Positions 35,589-44,852 of a stretch of DNA of 64,000 nucleotides are shown piece by piece. Positions within the stretch are counted from its first letter, which is position 1; every line of letters starts with the position of its first letter. The stretch is taken from the NCBI GenBank assembly GCA_046152935.1, contig JBJXGB010000222.1, forward strand, positions 1 to 64,000, read 5' to 3'. Source of the stretch: CAZMFZ01 sp046152935 (GTDB lineage: Bacteria; Bacteroidota; Bacteroidia; Cytophagales; UBA9547). A program made the position numbers and the translations under genes. The notes under the pieces were generated by a model. It was not told the DNA's origin, ran no database searches, and saw only the letters and a program-made list of their open reading frames with translations.

Positions 35589-36827
35589 ATGACACTAGAA
35601 ACAGATTTGAACATAGATATAGATAGTATCAGAAAAGACTTTCCCATATTAAATGAAAAAATCAATGGAAAACAATTGGTATATTTTGATAATGCAGCTA
35701 CAACTCAAAAACCCAAATCTGTAATATTGGCTTTGACATCGTATTACGAGACCATTAATGCCAATATTCACAGAGGTATTCATACCTTGGCCGAAAAAGC
35801 AACAGCCGAATATGAAATGACACGTGAAAAAATCAGAGAATTCATCAATGCCGAGTCTTCAGATCAAGTTATTTTCACAAGAGGGGTTACAGAAAGTGTA
35901 AACTTAGTTGCGCAAACGTATGGAAGAATGTTTTTAGAAGCTGGAGATGAAATTATCATTTCAACTATGGAACACCATTCGAATATTGTGCCTTGGCAAA
36001 TGATTTGTGAAGAAAAAGGGGCTATTCTCAAGATAATTCCGATCAATGACGATGGTGATTTGATAATGGCTGAATATGAAAAATTACTCTCAACCAAAAC
36101 CAAAATAGTATCTGTTGTACATGTTTCTAATGCACTAGGCACAGTAAATCCTGTAAAAGAAATTATTGAAAAAGCACACGAATTTGGAGCTGTGGTAATG
36201 CTAGATGGGGCGCAGGCCGCTTCACATCAACACATAGATGTACAAGATTTGAATGTTGATTTCTATGCTTTATCTGGTCATAAATTTTACGGTCCGACTG
36301 GCATTGGTGTGCTTTACGGCAAAAGAGCATTGTTAGAAAAAATGCCACCATACATGGGTGGTGGAGAGATGATAAAAGAAGTAACATTTGGCAAAACCAC
36401 CTACAATGAATTGCCTTATAAGTTTGAAGCTGGTACACCCAATATTGCAGATACCATAGCCCTAAGGAAAGGCATTGAATACATGGAAAGAATTGGTTTT
36501 GAGGCAATTGCACATCATGAAAATGAATTATTGCATTATGCAACAGATGTGCTCACTTCATTTTCTGGGTTAAGAATTGTAGGAAATGCCAAAGAAAAGG
36601 TGAGCGTTTGTTCGTTTGTGATGGATGGAATTCATCCGCAAGATATTGGTATTATTTTAGATAGCGAAGGCATAGCCGTGCGTACAGGTCATCATTGTAC
36701 TCAGCCCTTGATGGATAGATTTAATATACCAGGCACTGCTAGGGCATCATTTGCATTATACAACACAAAAGCAGAAATTGATAAACTTGGCAAAGGGATT
36801 GAAAAGGTGATTAGAATGGCTAGATAA
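35589..36827 (+). CDS. sufS: Cysteine desulfurase SufS
   Basis: PLP enzyme that takes sulfur from cysteine for Fe-S cluster assembly. 412 residues, group II desulfurase. The PLP lysine is Lys232 in LSGHKFYGPTG; the persulfide cysteine is Cys370 in VRTGHHCTQPLM. Followed 8 nt later by its partner sufE. The scaffold genes sufBCD are not in the window. Confidence 0.96.
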   Translation: MTLETDLNIDIDSIRKDFPILNEKINGKQLVYFDNAATTQKPKSVILALTSYYETINANIHRGIHTLAEKATAEYEMTREKIREFINAESSDQVIFTRGVTESVNLVAQTYGRMFLEAGDEIIISTMEHHSNIVPWQMICEEKGAILKIIPINDDGDLIMAEYEKLLSTKTKIVSVVHVSNALGTVNPVKEIIEKAHEFGAVVMLDGAQAASHQHIDVQDLNVDFYALSGHKFYGPTGIGVLYGKRALLEKMPPYMGGGEMIKEVTFGKTTYNELPYKFEAGTPNIADTIALRKGIEYMERIGFEAIAHHENELLHYATDVLTSFSGLRIVGNAKEKVSVCSFVMDGIHPQDIGIILDSEGIAVRTGHHCTQPLMDRFNIPGTARASFALYNTKAEIDKLGKGIEKVIRMAR

Positions 36828-36835
36828 AATATAAA

Positions 36836-37255
36836 ATGACAATAGAAGGCATTGAGAATGAGCTGATTGAAGATTTTGCTCTGTTTGAAACATGGGACGA
36901 AAAATACGAATACATCATTGATTTGGGCAAAAAGCTAGATCCTTTGGGGGCTGAATTCAAAACCACAGAACGAAAAATAAAGGGCTGCCAAAGCAGTGTG
37001 TGGTTGGTATCTGAATTTGAAAATGGTTCCGTAAAATTTAGAGCCGATAGTGATTCTGTGATCGTCAAAGGATTAGTTAGCTTACTGATAAAGGTGCTTT
37101 CCGATCAAAAACCAGCCGATATTATCAAATCTGATTTGGCTTTTATGGATAAAATAGGCTTGATGCAACATTTGGCTCAAACGCGATCAAATGGTTTATT
37201 GGCAATGGTAAAGCAAATGAAATTAGATGCAATGGTGTACCAATCGCAGGCTTAA
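36836..37255 (+). CDS. sufE: Sulfur acceptor protein SufE
   Basis: Accepts the persulfide from SufS. 139 residues; Cys51 in KIKGCQSSVWL is the acceptor cysteine. Operonic with sufS. An 86-nt gap follows, then the Uma2 pair. Confidence 0.95.
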   Translation: MTIEGIENELIEDFALFETWDEKYEYIIDLGKKLDPLGAEFKTTERKIKGCQSSVWLVSEFENGSVKFRADSDSVIVKGLVSLLIKVLSDQKPADIIKSDLAFMDKIGLMQHLAQTRSNGLLAMVKQMKLDAMVYQSQA

Positions 37256-37341
37256 ACGCAACTTTGGCATCAAAATTCAAAGGTATTTTCTTTCATAATT
37301 CGTGAAACTAATGTAAATTCGACTCATAACACTTTACCGAA

Positions 37342-37818
37342 ATGGAAACGAGAGTGATTGAAATCTCCGACTATGAATTAGAAAGAGGAAAACCTATGCC
37401 AAGTAAAATACATAGTAAAATACAAATACTTTTAGGGTGCTTATTTTTGAATAAATATGCTTCAAGATTTGACTTTTTGAGTGAATTAGATGTTTTTTTA
37501 AATGGAAATAAGTATGTCCCAGACATCGCCATTTACAGAAAAGGCATTTTAGATTTTGAAGAAGACGAATCTATGGTTTATATAGCTCCTTTAGCCGTGA
37601 TAGAGATTTTGTCCCCTTCGCAAGCATTAGGCGATTTGATTATAAAAATGAAAAAGTACATAGAAGGAGGCGTAAAATCGTATTGGCTTGTAGTACCTCA
37701 AACAAAAACTGTTTTTTTATTCGATAGCAATAAAGAACAAACCACTTTTATTTCAGGTACGATTAAAGACCACGAAACAGGTATTGAGCTTCAATTTGAC
37801 GAAATTTTCAAATCATAG
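37342..37818 (+). CDS. Uma2-family (DUF820) putative nuclease, copy 1
   Basis: 158 residues. The PD-(D/E)XK-like core shows VPDIAIYRKG (Asp), AVIEILSPSQ (Glu) and IIKMKKYIEGGVKSYW (Lys). The N-terminus ETRVIEISDYELERGKPMPS is nearly the same as in the next gene, so the two arose by tandem duplication. Family members are abundant in cyanobacteria and Bacteroidota; a true biological role is not established. Inserted in the Fe-S assembly group. Confidence 0.85.
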   Translation: METRVIEISDYELERGKPMPSKIHSKIQILLGCLFLNKYASRFDFLSELDVFLNGNKYVPDIAIYRKGILDFEEDESMVYIAPLAVIEILSPSQALGDLIIKMKKYIEGGVKSYWLVVPQTKTVFLFDSNKEQTTFISGTIKDHETGIELQFDEIFKS

Positions 37819-37822
37819 TACC

Positions 37823-38296
37823 ATGGAAATTAGAACAATTGAAATAACAGACTACGAATTAGAACGGGGAAAACCTTTGCCAAGTTTTGAACATTCAGCC
37901 GTTGAGGGCAACTTAATTTTTACATTAAAAACATTGTACAAAGATAAATTCAACGTTCATCCAGAGTTATCGCTAGATTTGGAGGGAGAATTTTTAACGC
38001 CTGACATTAGCATTTTGCCCAAATTGAGTGTCGATTTTTCTAAAGTTCATATCAAATACACCAAAGCACCTATTGCGGTAATCGAAATATTGTCGCCAAC
38101 CCAAGCGCTGGCAGATTTATTTGTAAAAATGCATCGATACATCGATTTAGGAGTGAAATCTGTATGGATAATAGAACCAATGTCGAAAACCGTTTGGGTA
38201 TTTAATTCAAAAAAGGAACAAACTACTTTTATTGGTGACAAAATTTCAGATGCCGAAACAGGCATCGCTATAGAAATGAATGACATATTTAATTAA
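37823..38296 (+). CDS. Uma2-family (DUF820) putative nuclease, copy 2
   Basis: 157 residues from ATG at 37823; the frame extends 13 codons upstream into copy 1, but MEIRTIEITDYELERGKP aligns with the start of copy 1, so the shorter start is right. The catalytic motifs TPDISILPK, AVIEILSPTQ and FVKMHRYIDLGVKSVW are conserved. It begins 4 nt after copy 1 and ends 2 nt before the SufT-like gene, so all are probably cotranscribed. Confidence 0.86.
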   Translation: MEIRTIEITDYELERGKPLPSFEHSAVEGNLIFTLKTLYKDKFNVHPELSLDLEGEFLTPDISILPKLSVDFSKVHIKYTKAPIAVIEILSPTQALADLFVKMHRYIDLGVKSVWIIEPMSKTVWVFNSKKEQTTFIGDKISDAETGIAIEMNDIFN

Positions 38297-38298
38297 AA

Positions 38299-38631
38299 AT
38301 GGAAGCAACAGCAGCAGCATTAACAGAAGAACAAATAAAAGAAAAAGTAATTGAGGCTTGTAAATCGGTATATGACCCAGAAATACCAGTAAATATTTTT
38401 GAATTAGGGTTAATTTATGAAATAAACCTCTTTCCGATCAACAATTGCTATGTATCTATGACATTGACATCGCCATCTTGCCCTTCTGCTCAAGAATTGC
38501 CAGCCGAGGTAAAAACAAAAATTATGGAATTGGGCTTTTTCAACGAAGTAAATGTAGAAATTACGTTCGACCCAGCTTGGAATCAAGAAATGATGAGCGA
38601 AGTAGCAAAATTGGAACTTGGCTATATGTAA
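38299..38631 (+). CDS. SufT-like DUF59/MIP18 Fe-S assembly protein
   Basis: 110 residues. VYDPEIPVNIFELGLIYEIN is the DUF59 signature and TLTSPSCPSAQELPAEV carries the conserved cysteine of the PaaD/SufT group. In Bacteroidota it usually follows sufE and helps Fe-S cluster maturation. Here two Uma2 genes separate it from sufE. Confidence 0.9.
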   Translation: MEATAAALTEEQIKEKVIEACKSVYDPEIPVNIFELGLIYEINLFPINNCYVSMTLTSPSCPSAQELPAEVKTKIMELGFFNEVNVEITFDPAWNQEMMSEVAKLELGYM

Positions 38632-38719
38632 AACTGTTCAGAAGATGTAGTATTTTTGAGATGGAATTCAAACTGAGATTCTGATAAGTAAAAACCGACA
38701 AAAATTAACAATTAATAAA

Positions 38720-39136
38720 ATGTATCCTGAAGAATTGGTATTGCCCATGAAAAAAGAACTTACTGATGTAGGTTTTGAAGATTTATTAAGTGCTGCTGGA
38801 GTAGAAAAGGCCGTAAATGAGAAGGGTACAACACTTGTGGTTGTCAATTCTGTTTGTGGTTGTGCGGCCAGAAATGCTCGTCCAGCGGTTCGTATGGCTT
38901 TGACAAACAGTAAATTTAAACCATCGCACCTCACTACTGTTTTTGCGGGTGTTGATACAGATGCAGTTTCGAAAGCAAGAGAATTCATGCTCCCTTATGC
39001 GCCATCATCACCTTCGATTGCATTATTTAAAGATGGTGAGTTAGTACACATGATCGAGCGTCATCATATTGAAGGTCGTCCTGCTGAAATGATTGCTGAT
39101 AATTTGATGTTGGCTTTTGAAGAATATTGTGCGTAA
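38720..39136 (+). CDS. Bacilliredoxin (BrxA/BrxB, YphP/YqiW family)
   Basis: 138 residues, thioredoxin-like. The CGC motif (Cys46, Cys48) in VVNSVCGCAARNARPA is the family's active site for removing bacillithiol or other mixed disulfides. The position next to the Fe-S genes is common in the phylum and suggests thiol homeostasis. A TATTTTTG element (38651-38658) may give it its own promoter. Confidence 0.92.
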   Translation: MYPEELVLPMKKELTDVGFEDLLSAAGVEKAVNEKGTTLVVVNSVCGCAARNARPAVRMALTNSKFKPSHLTTVFAGVDTDAVSKAREFMLPYAPSSPSIALFKDGELVHMIERHHIEGRPAEMIADNLMLAFEEYCA

Positions 39137-39160
39137 AAAGTGCTTTTCTTAGACACTGAT

Positions 39161-39192
39161 AAAAATCCTGCTTTCTCAACAGCAGGATTTTT
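39161..39192 (+). terminator. Rho-independent terminator after the bacilliredoxin gene
   Basis: Perfect 12-bp stem AAAAATCCTGCT (39161-39172) with AGCAGGATTTTT (39181-39192), 8-nt loop, followed by TTGTTTT. Confidence 0.9.
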
Positions 39193-39302
39193 TGTTTTCA
39201 AAATGCCCATCTTCTTAAAACCTTTTTTACGAATCGCTTTCACTTCACCAATTTTTGCGTCTCACTGCCTATTGTTAAAGTTAATGACATTAGAATTTTA
39301 CT

Positions 39303-39310
39303 TATATTCG
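39303..39310 (+). promoter_or_regulatory. Candidate -7 element of DUF3098-uppP-truB
   Basis: TATATTCG, the same TAnnTTCG variant as at rpsL, 21 nt before the DUF3098 start; TTA instead of TTG lies 19 nt upstream. Confidence 0.35.
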
Positions 39311-39331
39311 CACCAAACAAACAAATAAAAA

Positions 39332-39541
39332 ATGAAACTCGTTTTCGATCGCACCAATTACATCATTCTATTAGCCGGAATAGCAGTATTAATCATAGGT
39401 TATTTTGTAATGACACTCGATAAAGAACCTTATGGCTTTGGATTTGTTGGTTTGACACTTGGCCCACTGATCGTTTCGATCGGGTTTGCAATTCAGTTTG
39501 TGGCTATTTTTTACAAGAAAAAATCTACTGACAAAATCTAA
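39332..39541 (+). CDS. DUF3098 small membrane protein
   Basis: 69 residues with two transmembrane helices (about 10-27 and 41-60) and the pattern FDRTNYIILLAGIAVLIIGY, LTLGPLIVSIGFAIQFVAIF of DUF3098. In Bacteroidota it typically sits between ftsX and uppP; here ftsX is missing but uppP and truB follow. A role in wall growth or division is inferred from that context only. Confidence 0.85.
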   Translation: MKLVFDRTNYIILLAGIAVLIIGYFVMTLDKEPYGFGFVGLTLGPLIVSIGFAIQFVAIFYKKKSTDKI

Positions 39542-39630
39542 TAAACAACAAATATTCTGCTGCCTCTGAATATTTTAGAAAGAGCAAAAATCAAACTCAG
39601 CATTGAATTGAACTAGTAAAAGCAATTTCC

Positions 39631-40410
39631 ATGACCATTTTTGAAGCCGTGATATTAGCCATCGTAGAAGGTATCACAGAGTTTTTACCCATCTCATCTA
39701 CTGGCCACATGATTATCGTGTCGAGCCTTTTTGGCATCCAAAGTTCTGAATTTGTAAAAATTTTTACTGTCAATATTCAGTTGGGAGCTATTTTATCAGT
39801 ATTAGTTTTATACTGGAATCGCTTTTTTAAGTCGTTAGATTTTTATTACAAACTTATAATAGCTTTCATCCCAGCAGCCATTATTGGCTTTCTTTTAGGC
39901 GATTATATCGATAGCCTGCTCGAAAATGTGCTTGTGGTGGCAATTATGCTATTAGCAGGAGGCGTTGTCCTTTTATTTGTTGATAAGTGGTTTGTAAATA
40001 ACACAGAAGAAAAAGAACTCACATTTCCATCTGCATTTGTGATTGGTCTTTTTCAATGTATTGCCTTAATACCTGGTGTTTCACGCTCTGCCTCTACCAT
40101 CATTGGCGGGATGGCGAAAGGCTTAACAAGAAAACAAGCCGCAGAATTTTCCTTTTTTCTAGCAGTACCAACCATGTTTGCCGCCACAGCATATAAATTA
40201 TTGAAAAACTACAAATCTATCCAAACAGAACATATCCAGCTACTAGCAGTTGGAAATTTGGTGGCTTTCATTGTAGCTATTATTGCCATTAAATTCTTCA
40301 TTTCTGTATTAACAAAATACGGTTTCAAAGCCTTTGGATGGTATAGAATAGTAGTGGGCTCTGCTATTTTGATATTGCTTGCCTTAGGATACAATCTTCA
40401 AATCGTGTAG
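39631..40410 (+). CDS. uppP: Undecaprenyl-diphosphatase UppP (BacA)
   Basis: Recycles undecaprenyl pyrophosphate, the lipid carrier for peptidoglycan and polysaccharides; its activity gives bacitracin tolerance. 259 residues, about eight transmembrane helices. The two catalytic motifs EGITEFLPISSTGHM (about 11-25) and PGVSRSAST (about 149-157) are intact. Confidence 0.96.
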   Translation: MTIFEAVILAIVEGITEFLPISSTGHMIIVSSLFGIQSSEFVKIFTVNIQLGAILSVLVLYWNRFFKSLDFYYKLIIAFIPAAIIGFLLGDYIDSLLENVLVVAIMLLAGGVVLLFVDKWFVNNTEEKELTFPSAFVIGLFQCIALIPGVSRSASTIIGGMAKGLTRKQAAEFSFFLAVPTMFAATAYKLLKNYKSIQTEHIQLLAVGNLVAFIVAIIAIKFFISVLTKYGFKAFGWYRIVVGSAILILLALGYNLQIV

Positions 40411-40443
40411 CTTTTCAGCTTATTTACCTTACAACTCCTATAA

Positions 40444-41139
40444 ATGTCTGATTTTTTGCAAAAATATGAAGATGGTCAGGTAATTCTGATCGACAAACCA
40501 CAATCGTGGACTTCGTTTGATGTAGTAAACAAATTACGGTACGCTTTGAAGGTAAAAAAACTCGGACATGCAGGCACGCTCGATCCATTGGCAACAGGCT
40601 TGTTGATACTTTGTTCTGGTAAATTCACAAAAAAAATAGACGAATACCAAGCCCAAGAAAAAGAATATGTTGGGGAAATGATTTTAGGAAAAACTACTCC
40701 GAGCTACGATAGCGAAACGGAGGTAAATGGGGAATTCCACATAGATCATATCAATATTGAAACGATTCATGAAGCATCTACATCATTTTTAGGAGAAATA
40801 TCACAAATCCCACCTATGTATTCTGCCATCAAAAAAGATGGACAAAGGATGTACGATTTGGCTCGTCAAGGCAAAACTATTGAACTTGAACCACGAAAAG
40901 TAACGGTTACAACATTCGAGATTACTAAGATTGACATTCCAAAAGTAGAATTTCGAGTGGTGTGCTCAAAAGGCACTTATATAAGAAGTCTGGTACATGA
41001 TTTGGGCAAAAAACTAAATTCAGGAGCATACATGAGTGCATTGAGAAGAACCCGAATAGGTGCATTTCGCGTAGAAAATGCACAATCTGTCGCAAATTTC
41101 ATCGATCAAATCAAAGAAATGGGCAGCAAAAACGCATGA
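40444..41139 (+). CDS. truB: tRNA pseudouridine(55) synthase TruB
   Basis: Makes pseudouridine 55 in the T loop of tRNAs. 231 residues; catalytic Asp47 in GHAGTLDPLATG, with VCSKGTYIRSLVHDLG further on. Third gene after DUF3098 and uppP, 33 nt from uppP. Its stop lies 9 nt from the convergent PD40-OmpA gene, with no terminator between. Confidence 0.96.
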   Translation: MSDFLQKYEDGQVILIDKPQSWTSFDVVNKLRYALKVKKLGHAGTLDPLATGLLILCSGKFTKKIDEYQAQEKEYVGEMILGKTTPSYDSETEVNGEFHIDHINIETIHEASTSFLGEISQIPPMYSAIKKDGQRMYDLARQGKTIELEPRKVTVTTFEITKIDIPKVEFRVVCSKGTYIRSLVHDLGKKLNSGAYMSALRRTRIGAFRVENAQSVANFIDQIKEMGSKNA

Positions 41140-41148
41140 CATAAAGTG

Positions 41149-43251
41149 CTACTCAATGCTTTTTATTACAAATTCAACCCTTCTGTTTTGGGCTTTGCCT
41201 TTGGCAGTTTTGTTTTCTGCCACTGGCTTAGTCGATCCATAGCCATTGAATATTACTTTGTCTTTATTTGCACCTTTACCCTCTAAGTATTGCTCTACTG
41301 CTCTCGCTCTCCATCGAGACAAAAGCAAATTTTTATCTGCTTTACCAACATTATCTGTGTGTCCGCCAATTTCTACGAGTATTCCTGGATTGTCAGTTAA
41401 GAATTTAGCTAATTTGTCTAGCTCAGGAAATGATTTTGGATCTAATATCGATTTGCCAGATTGGAAAAATATGTTGTTCATACGAATTGCAACACCAACT
41501 TCAATAGGTGCAATCACCAAATCTTTGAATATTTTAATACCACTTTTCTCGTTTTTAATATCTAAAGTTTCAAAAACTGGATAATAGCCAGTAGCTCTGG
41601 CATTGATCGTATAGGCATCTGATAAAGGAACTATAAGTTTATATTCACCAGTCGCAGTGGTAACTTCAAAATTGGGATAGGGAATCTTATCCACTTGGAT
41701 GATATAGGGCAAAATATTCGCCATTGGCTTAGAAGTTTTTTTATTAAATACTTTACCAACAATGGTTGCCATGGCTACAGCAACTTTCTCCTCAATCTTT
41801 TCGCCATACAAATCTTGTGTTATCTCTTTATATTCATCCAGCAAAGTGAGATCAAGAGAATCGGCCTTGGTAAGGTATTTTGCGACTTTATATTGCAACA
41901 CGTACTTTTTACCCCAAGGCAATTTTATTTCATAATTTGATTTTGAAGGATTTACTTTCGACTGATATGTAGTACTGTCTGCTACAACATTATCAATGTA
42001 TAGTTTCACTTTATCTCCGTAAGGCACATAAGAACGGGTAGATGTAATTAAGAAGTTTCCACTTATTTTGACGTAAGGCAAAGGCGTAAGGAATAAATCT
42101 TGTGATACTTCTATATATTCTTTGATATTGGTAGCATCATAAGTTGAAGTATCTGAAATCCAGTTGGTTAGTGAGGGAATAAATTTATAGATTTTACCAA
42201 ATGGCAATCGAGCAGTATATTTAGATGAATCAAAATTGATCTTGATAGAGTCGGCAGGCAAGCCACTTATATTGATAGCATATTTTTTTGTTGGAGAAAT
42301 AAGCTGATTGCTAAGTTTATTAAATATTTTCCCGGTAATTAATATATAAGGATTTACCTCTTTTAGCTTAATTTTAAAAATGTCGGTTCCTCCTCTAGAT
42401 TCACTGGACGAGACGTAATAGGCTTCTGTAAGTTTCGCATTTGGCTTGAAATACGATTCGTATTCTGGCGTATTTGCCAAACTTTCTAGCAATTTTGGTT
42501 CTTGCCACTCATCTGCATACTTAGACACCCGTTTTGCTACGTATATATCGTAATTTCCATTTTGCTTTTTTGATGAAAAATACAAGATATTATTGTCTGC
42601 ACCAGCTAAAAAAGGCGATTCTTCGCTATCATATAAGTCATAATTTTCAAAATATAATCTCTTAAATCTCGACCATCTTGAGCCTTCGTTTTCAGAAATA
42701 TAAATATCTGTTCTTTTTTTGATGATTGATTTAGAGGCAGACATCAATATATACTTCCCATCTGCACTTAAAGACGCATTGAAGGATTTTCCTCTCAATA
42801 AGGGATTCATGCCAGGAATCTTGATTTTCTTTGGATTTGTCCAATCTTCATCGCCTTTGTGGTACATAAATGAAAGACCTGGCTGATAGTAAGTGCCATT
42901 ATTCTTGTATTTGCCAGACACCAAGATCTGTGTTCCATCTTGATTAATGCCCAAAATACCATTATATCTGGTATCGTTCATTTTGACATCCATTCTCAAA
43001 GCGGGACCCCAAGTACCATCAGGTTGCAATTCTGAAAACCAAATATCTTGGCTATTTTTACCGCCATATTCATTTTCAGGATGATTAACCCTCAAAAAAT
43101 ATAAAATTTTACCGTCAGATGATATCACAGGGTTTATTTCACTGTATACAGAGTTCACATTATCTCCTAAGTTTTGGGGCTTAAAAGATTTTTGAGCCGC
43201 TATGTTGAAAATAAAGAAGAAAAAACCAATACAAAATGAAGCAACTCTCAT
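41149..43251 (-). CDS. PD40 beta-propeller / OmpA-domain outer-membrane protein
   Basis: 700 residues. Signal peptide (about 1-19); PD40/TolB-like propeller repeats (about 25-290, such as NPVISSDGKILYFLRV and NASLSADGKYILMSAS); a middle region with carboxypeptidase-regulatory-like beta modules (about 300-575, where DLFLTPL/DLYGEK-type segments recur); and a C-terminal OmpA peptidoglycan-binding domain (about 580-700, GGHTDNVGKADKNLLLSRWR). The architecture resembles PorE-type proteins tied to type IX secretion and gliding; assignment to that system is inference. Confidence 0.85.
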   Translation of the reverse strand: MRVASFCIGFFFFIFNIAAQKSFKPQNLGDNVNSVYSEINPVISSDGKILYFLRVNHPENEYGGKNSQDIWFSELQPDGTWGPALRMDVKMNDTRYNGILGINQDGTQILVSGKYKNNGTYYQPGLSFMYHKGDEDWTNPKKIKIPGMNPLLRGKSFNASLSADGKYILMSASKSIIKKRTDIYISENEGSRWSRFKRLYFENYDLYDSEESPFLAGADNNILYFSSKKQNGNYDIYVAKRVSKYADEWQEPKLLESLANTPEYESYFKPNAKLTEAYYVSSSESRGGTDIFKIKLKEVNPYILITGKIFNKLSNQLISPTKKYAINISGLPADSIKINFDSSKYTARLPFGKIYKFIPSLTNWISDTSTYDATNIKEYIEVSQDLFLTPLPYVKISGNFLITSTRSYVPYGDKVKLYIDNVVADSTTYQSKVNPSKSNYEIKLPWGKKYVLQYKVAKYLTKADSLDLTLLDEYKEITQDLYGEKIEEKVAVAMATIVGKVFNKKTSKPMANILPYIIQVDKIPYPNFEVTTATGEYKLIVPLSDAYTINARATGYYPVFETLDIKNEKSGIKIFKDLVIAPIEVGVAIRMNNIFFQSGKSILDPKSFPELDKLAKFLTDNPGILVEIGGHTDNVGKADKNLLLSRWRARAVEQYLEGKGANKDKVIFNGYGSTKPVAENKTAKGKAQNRRVEFVIKSIE

Positions 43252-43354
43252 CTATGTGAATATTTTTAAGTGACAATTAAATATCAAATGCTATTGATAG
43301 GTTGTTAAATTTTTCGAGTGTGAATCAAACCATTCAAAGCAAACTAGTATTTTT

Positions 43355-44743
43355 TTAATAATTAAAACTTTGTTTTTTGGGGCTTAATATTTTCCCAAAA
43401 ACCAAGTTCATACCTACCCGTATATTGAACATTTTTGCATCGTAAGGCAGAGCAACTGGAATTTTCTGGCCAGCAAATTCCTCCAAATTGTAGCGAGTCG
43501 CAAAAATATTGTCGCTTACTACATATATCTGAAATGGACCAGGTTTCAATACTATTCCACCACCGAAAGTAATATTTTCATATTGATAAGTAGAAGAAAG
43601 TATTACGCTCAAAATTCTGCCAAACTTATATTGAGCACCCAAAGTTAACGCTGCTCTCCATTCAATATATCTTTCCAATTTCAACATGGCAGATACATTA
43701 AATCTGTTTGTGACTTTATAATTGGCAGAAAAATACAGCCTTGGAGTGAGCCAAGTACGAAAACTAGTTCGCTTGGCGGTTGTATCTGTTCCAGTACTAA
43801 AATAGGTCGATAAAGAATCTGCAAAATCTACGTTCTCTAAACTATCGCCTCTAATAATTGGGCCAAATGCATCGATACCTGTAAACGGCCCTTTAGTTTG
43901 GCTTTGAGAATACTTTGTATTTTCAATATCGTTTTTCCAATCTATAAACCCAATGTTGCTTGCTGAAAAGCCAAGAAAGAATCGCTCTCTAAGCTTATAA
44001 CTCAAGCCCAAATCGACAGACCCACCCAAATTATTGAATTGCGCTGCTAATTGTGAAGGGTCATTCGAGATTGCATTGATACCCGAAGTATTGACAGTAG
44101 CCGAACTCGATAACGAAATAGCTTCGGAAGTCACCCCGATTTTCAGATTGTCAGAGTAAACATTAACAGCGGCAATACCTTGCAATAAATTGAATCGGCC
44201 ACCAATATTGAAATTCTTAAACATTTTATTCAACCCTATAGAATAATGGTTGTACGACAGTATTTGCGTGTTTAAAGTTGAAAAATCAAATAATCTGCCT
44301 GCTTCCGAGCCTTGCTCCGACCATTGAAAAGTAGCAAATTGAAATACCGATTGCGGTATATTTAAGTTAATATCTGTCGTATTTCCAGCATCAAATGAAA
44401 GAAAAGAGTTTCTCCACTTTAATCTCAAATGAAAAAAATCGATTTGGTTGCCGATATGTAGATAATTGTTGCTCGGCATACTGTTTACAAACTTATTTAC
44501 ATTGAAAACAGTAACACCATTTTGTTTTTCAAAACCTGTGGTGGGCAGAAAGCCAGTATTTATGAAGCCAACTTTGAATGATGAGATGATTGGCAAGCCG
44601 ATACTTACTTTGTGATCGGGCACAGCTGTAGGAATGTAGTAGCTCGATTGGTACACATGCTCCATCATGGGCAGTGTCATTTCGCCTTGCGAGAATGCAG
44701 CGAGGCTGACGAAACTAAAAATTACGGTTAGAATTTTTTTCAC
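43355..44743 (-). CDS. DUF5723 outer-membrane beta-barrel protein
   Basis: 462 residues from GTG at 44743 (MKKILTVIFSFVSLAAFSQG is a clean signal peptide; a TTG two codons upstream is the alternative). The body has alternating aromatic beta-strands typical of a large barrel. EMTLPMMEHVYQSSYYIP and LSYKLRERFFLGFSASNIG fit the DUF5723 family of Bacteroidota. Function unknown. It lies 103 nt upstream of the PD40-OmpA gene on the same strand and may be coexpressed. Confidence 0.8.
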   Translation of the reverse strand: MKKILTVIFSFVSLAAFSQGEMTLPMMEHVYQSSYYIPTAVPDHKVSIGLPIISSFKVGFINTGFLPTTGFEKQNGVTVFNVNKFVNSMPSNNYLHIGNQIDFFHLRLKWRNSFLSFDAGNTTDINLNIPQSVFQFATFQWSEQGSEAGRLFDFSTLNTQILSYNHYSIGLNKMFKNFNIGGRFNLLQGIAAVNVYSDNLKIGVTSEAISLSSSATVNTSGINAISNDPSQLAAQFNNLGGSVDLGLSYKLRERFFLGFSASNIGFIDWKNDIENTKYSQSQTKGPFTGIDAFGPIIRGDSLENVDFADSLSTYFSTGTDTTAKRTSFRTWLTPRLYFSANYKVTNRFNVSAMLKLERYIEWRAALTLGAQYKFGRILSVILSSTYQYENITFGGGIVLKPGPFQIYVVSDNIFATRYNLEEFAGQKIPVALPYDAKMFNIRVGMNLVFGKILSPKKQSFNY

Positions 44744-44852
44744 AGGCAAGTATTTTATATTTCAATTATTTTGATTTGAAATTGGTTTTTATAGGTCTTT
44801 GCATATTTTACAAGTAATTGATCTTCAATATCTTACATATCAAAATACCAAC

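Noticed and set aside
39140..39328. 62-codon plus-strand frame after the bacilliredoxin gene
   Set aside because: It overlaps a strong terminator and the promoter of the next gene, starts without a natural context and has no family-like pattern.
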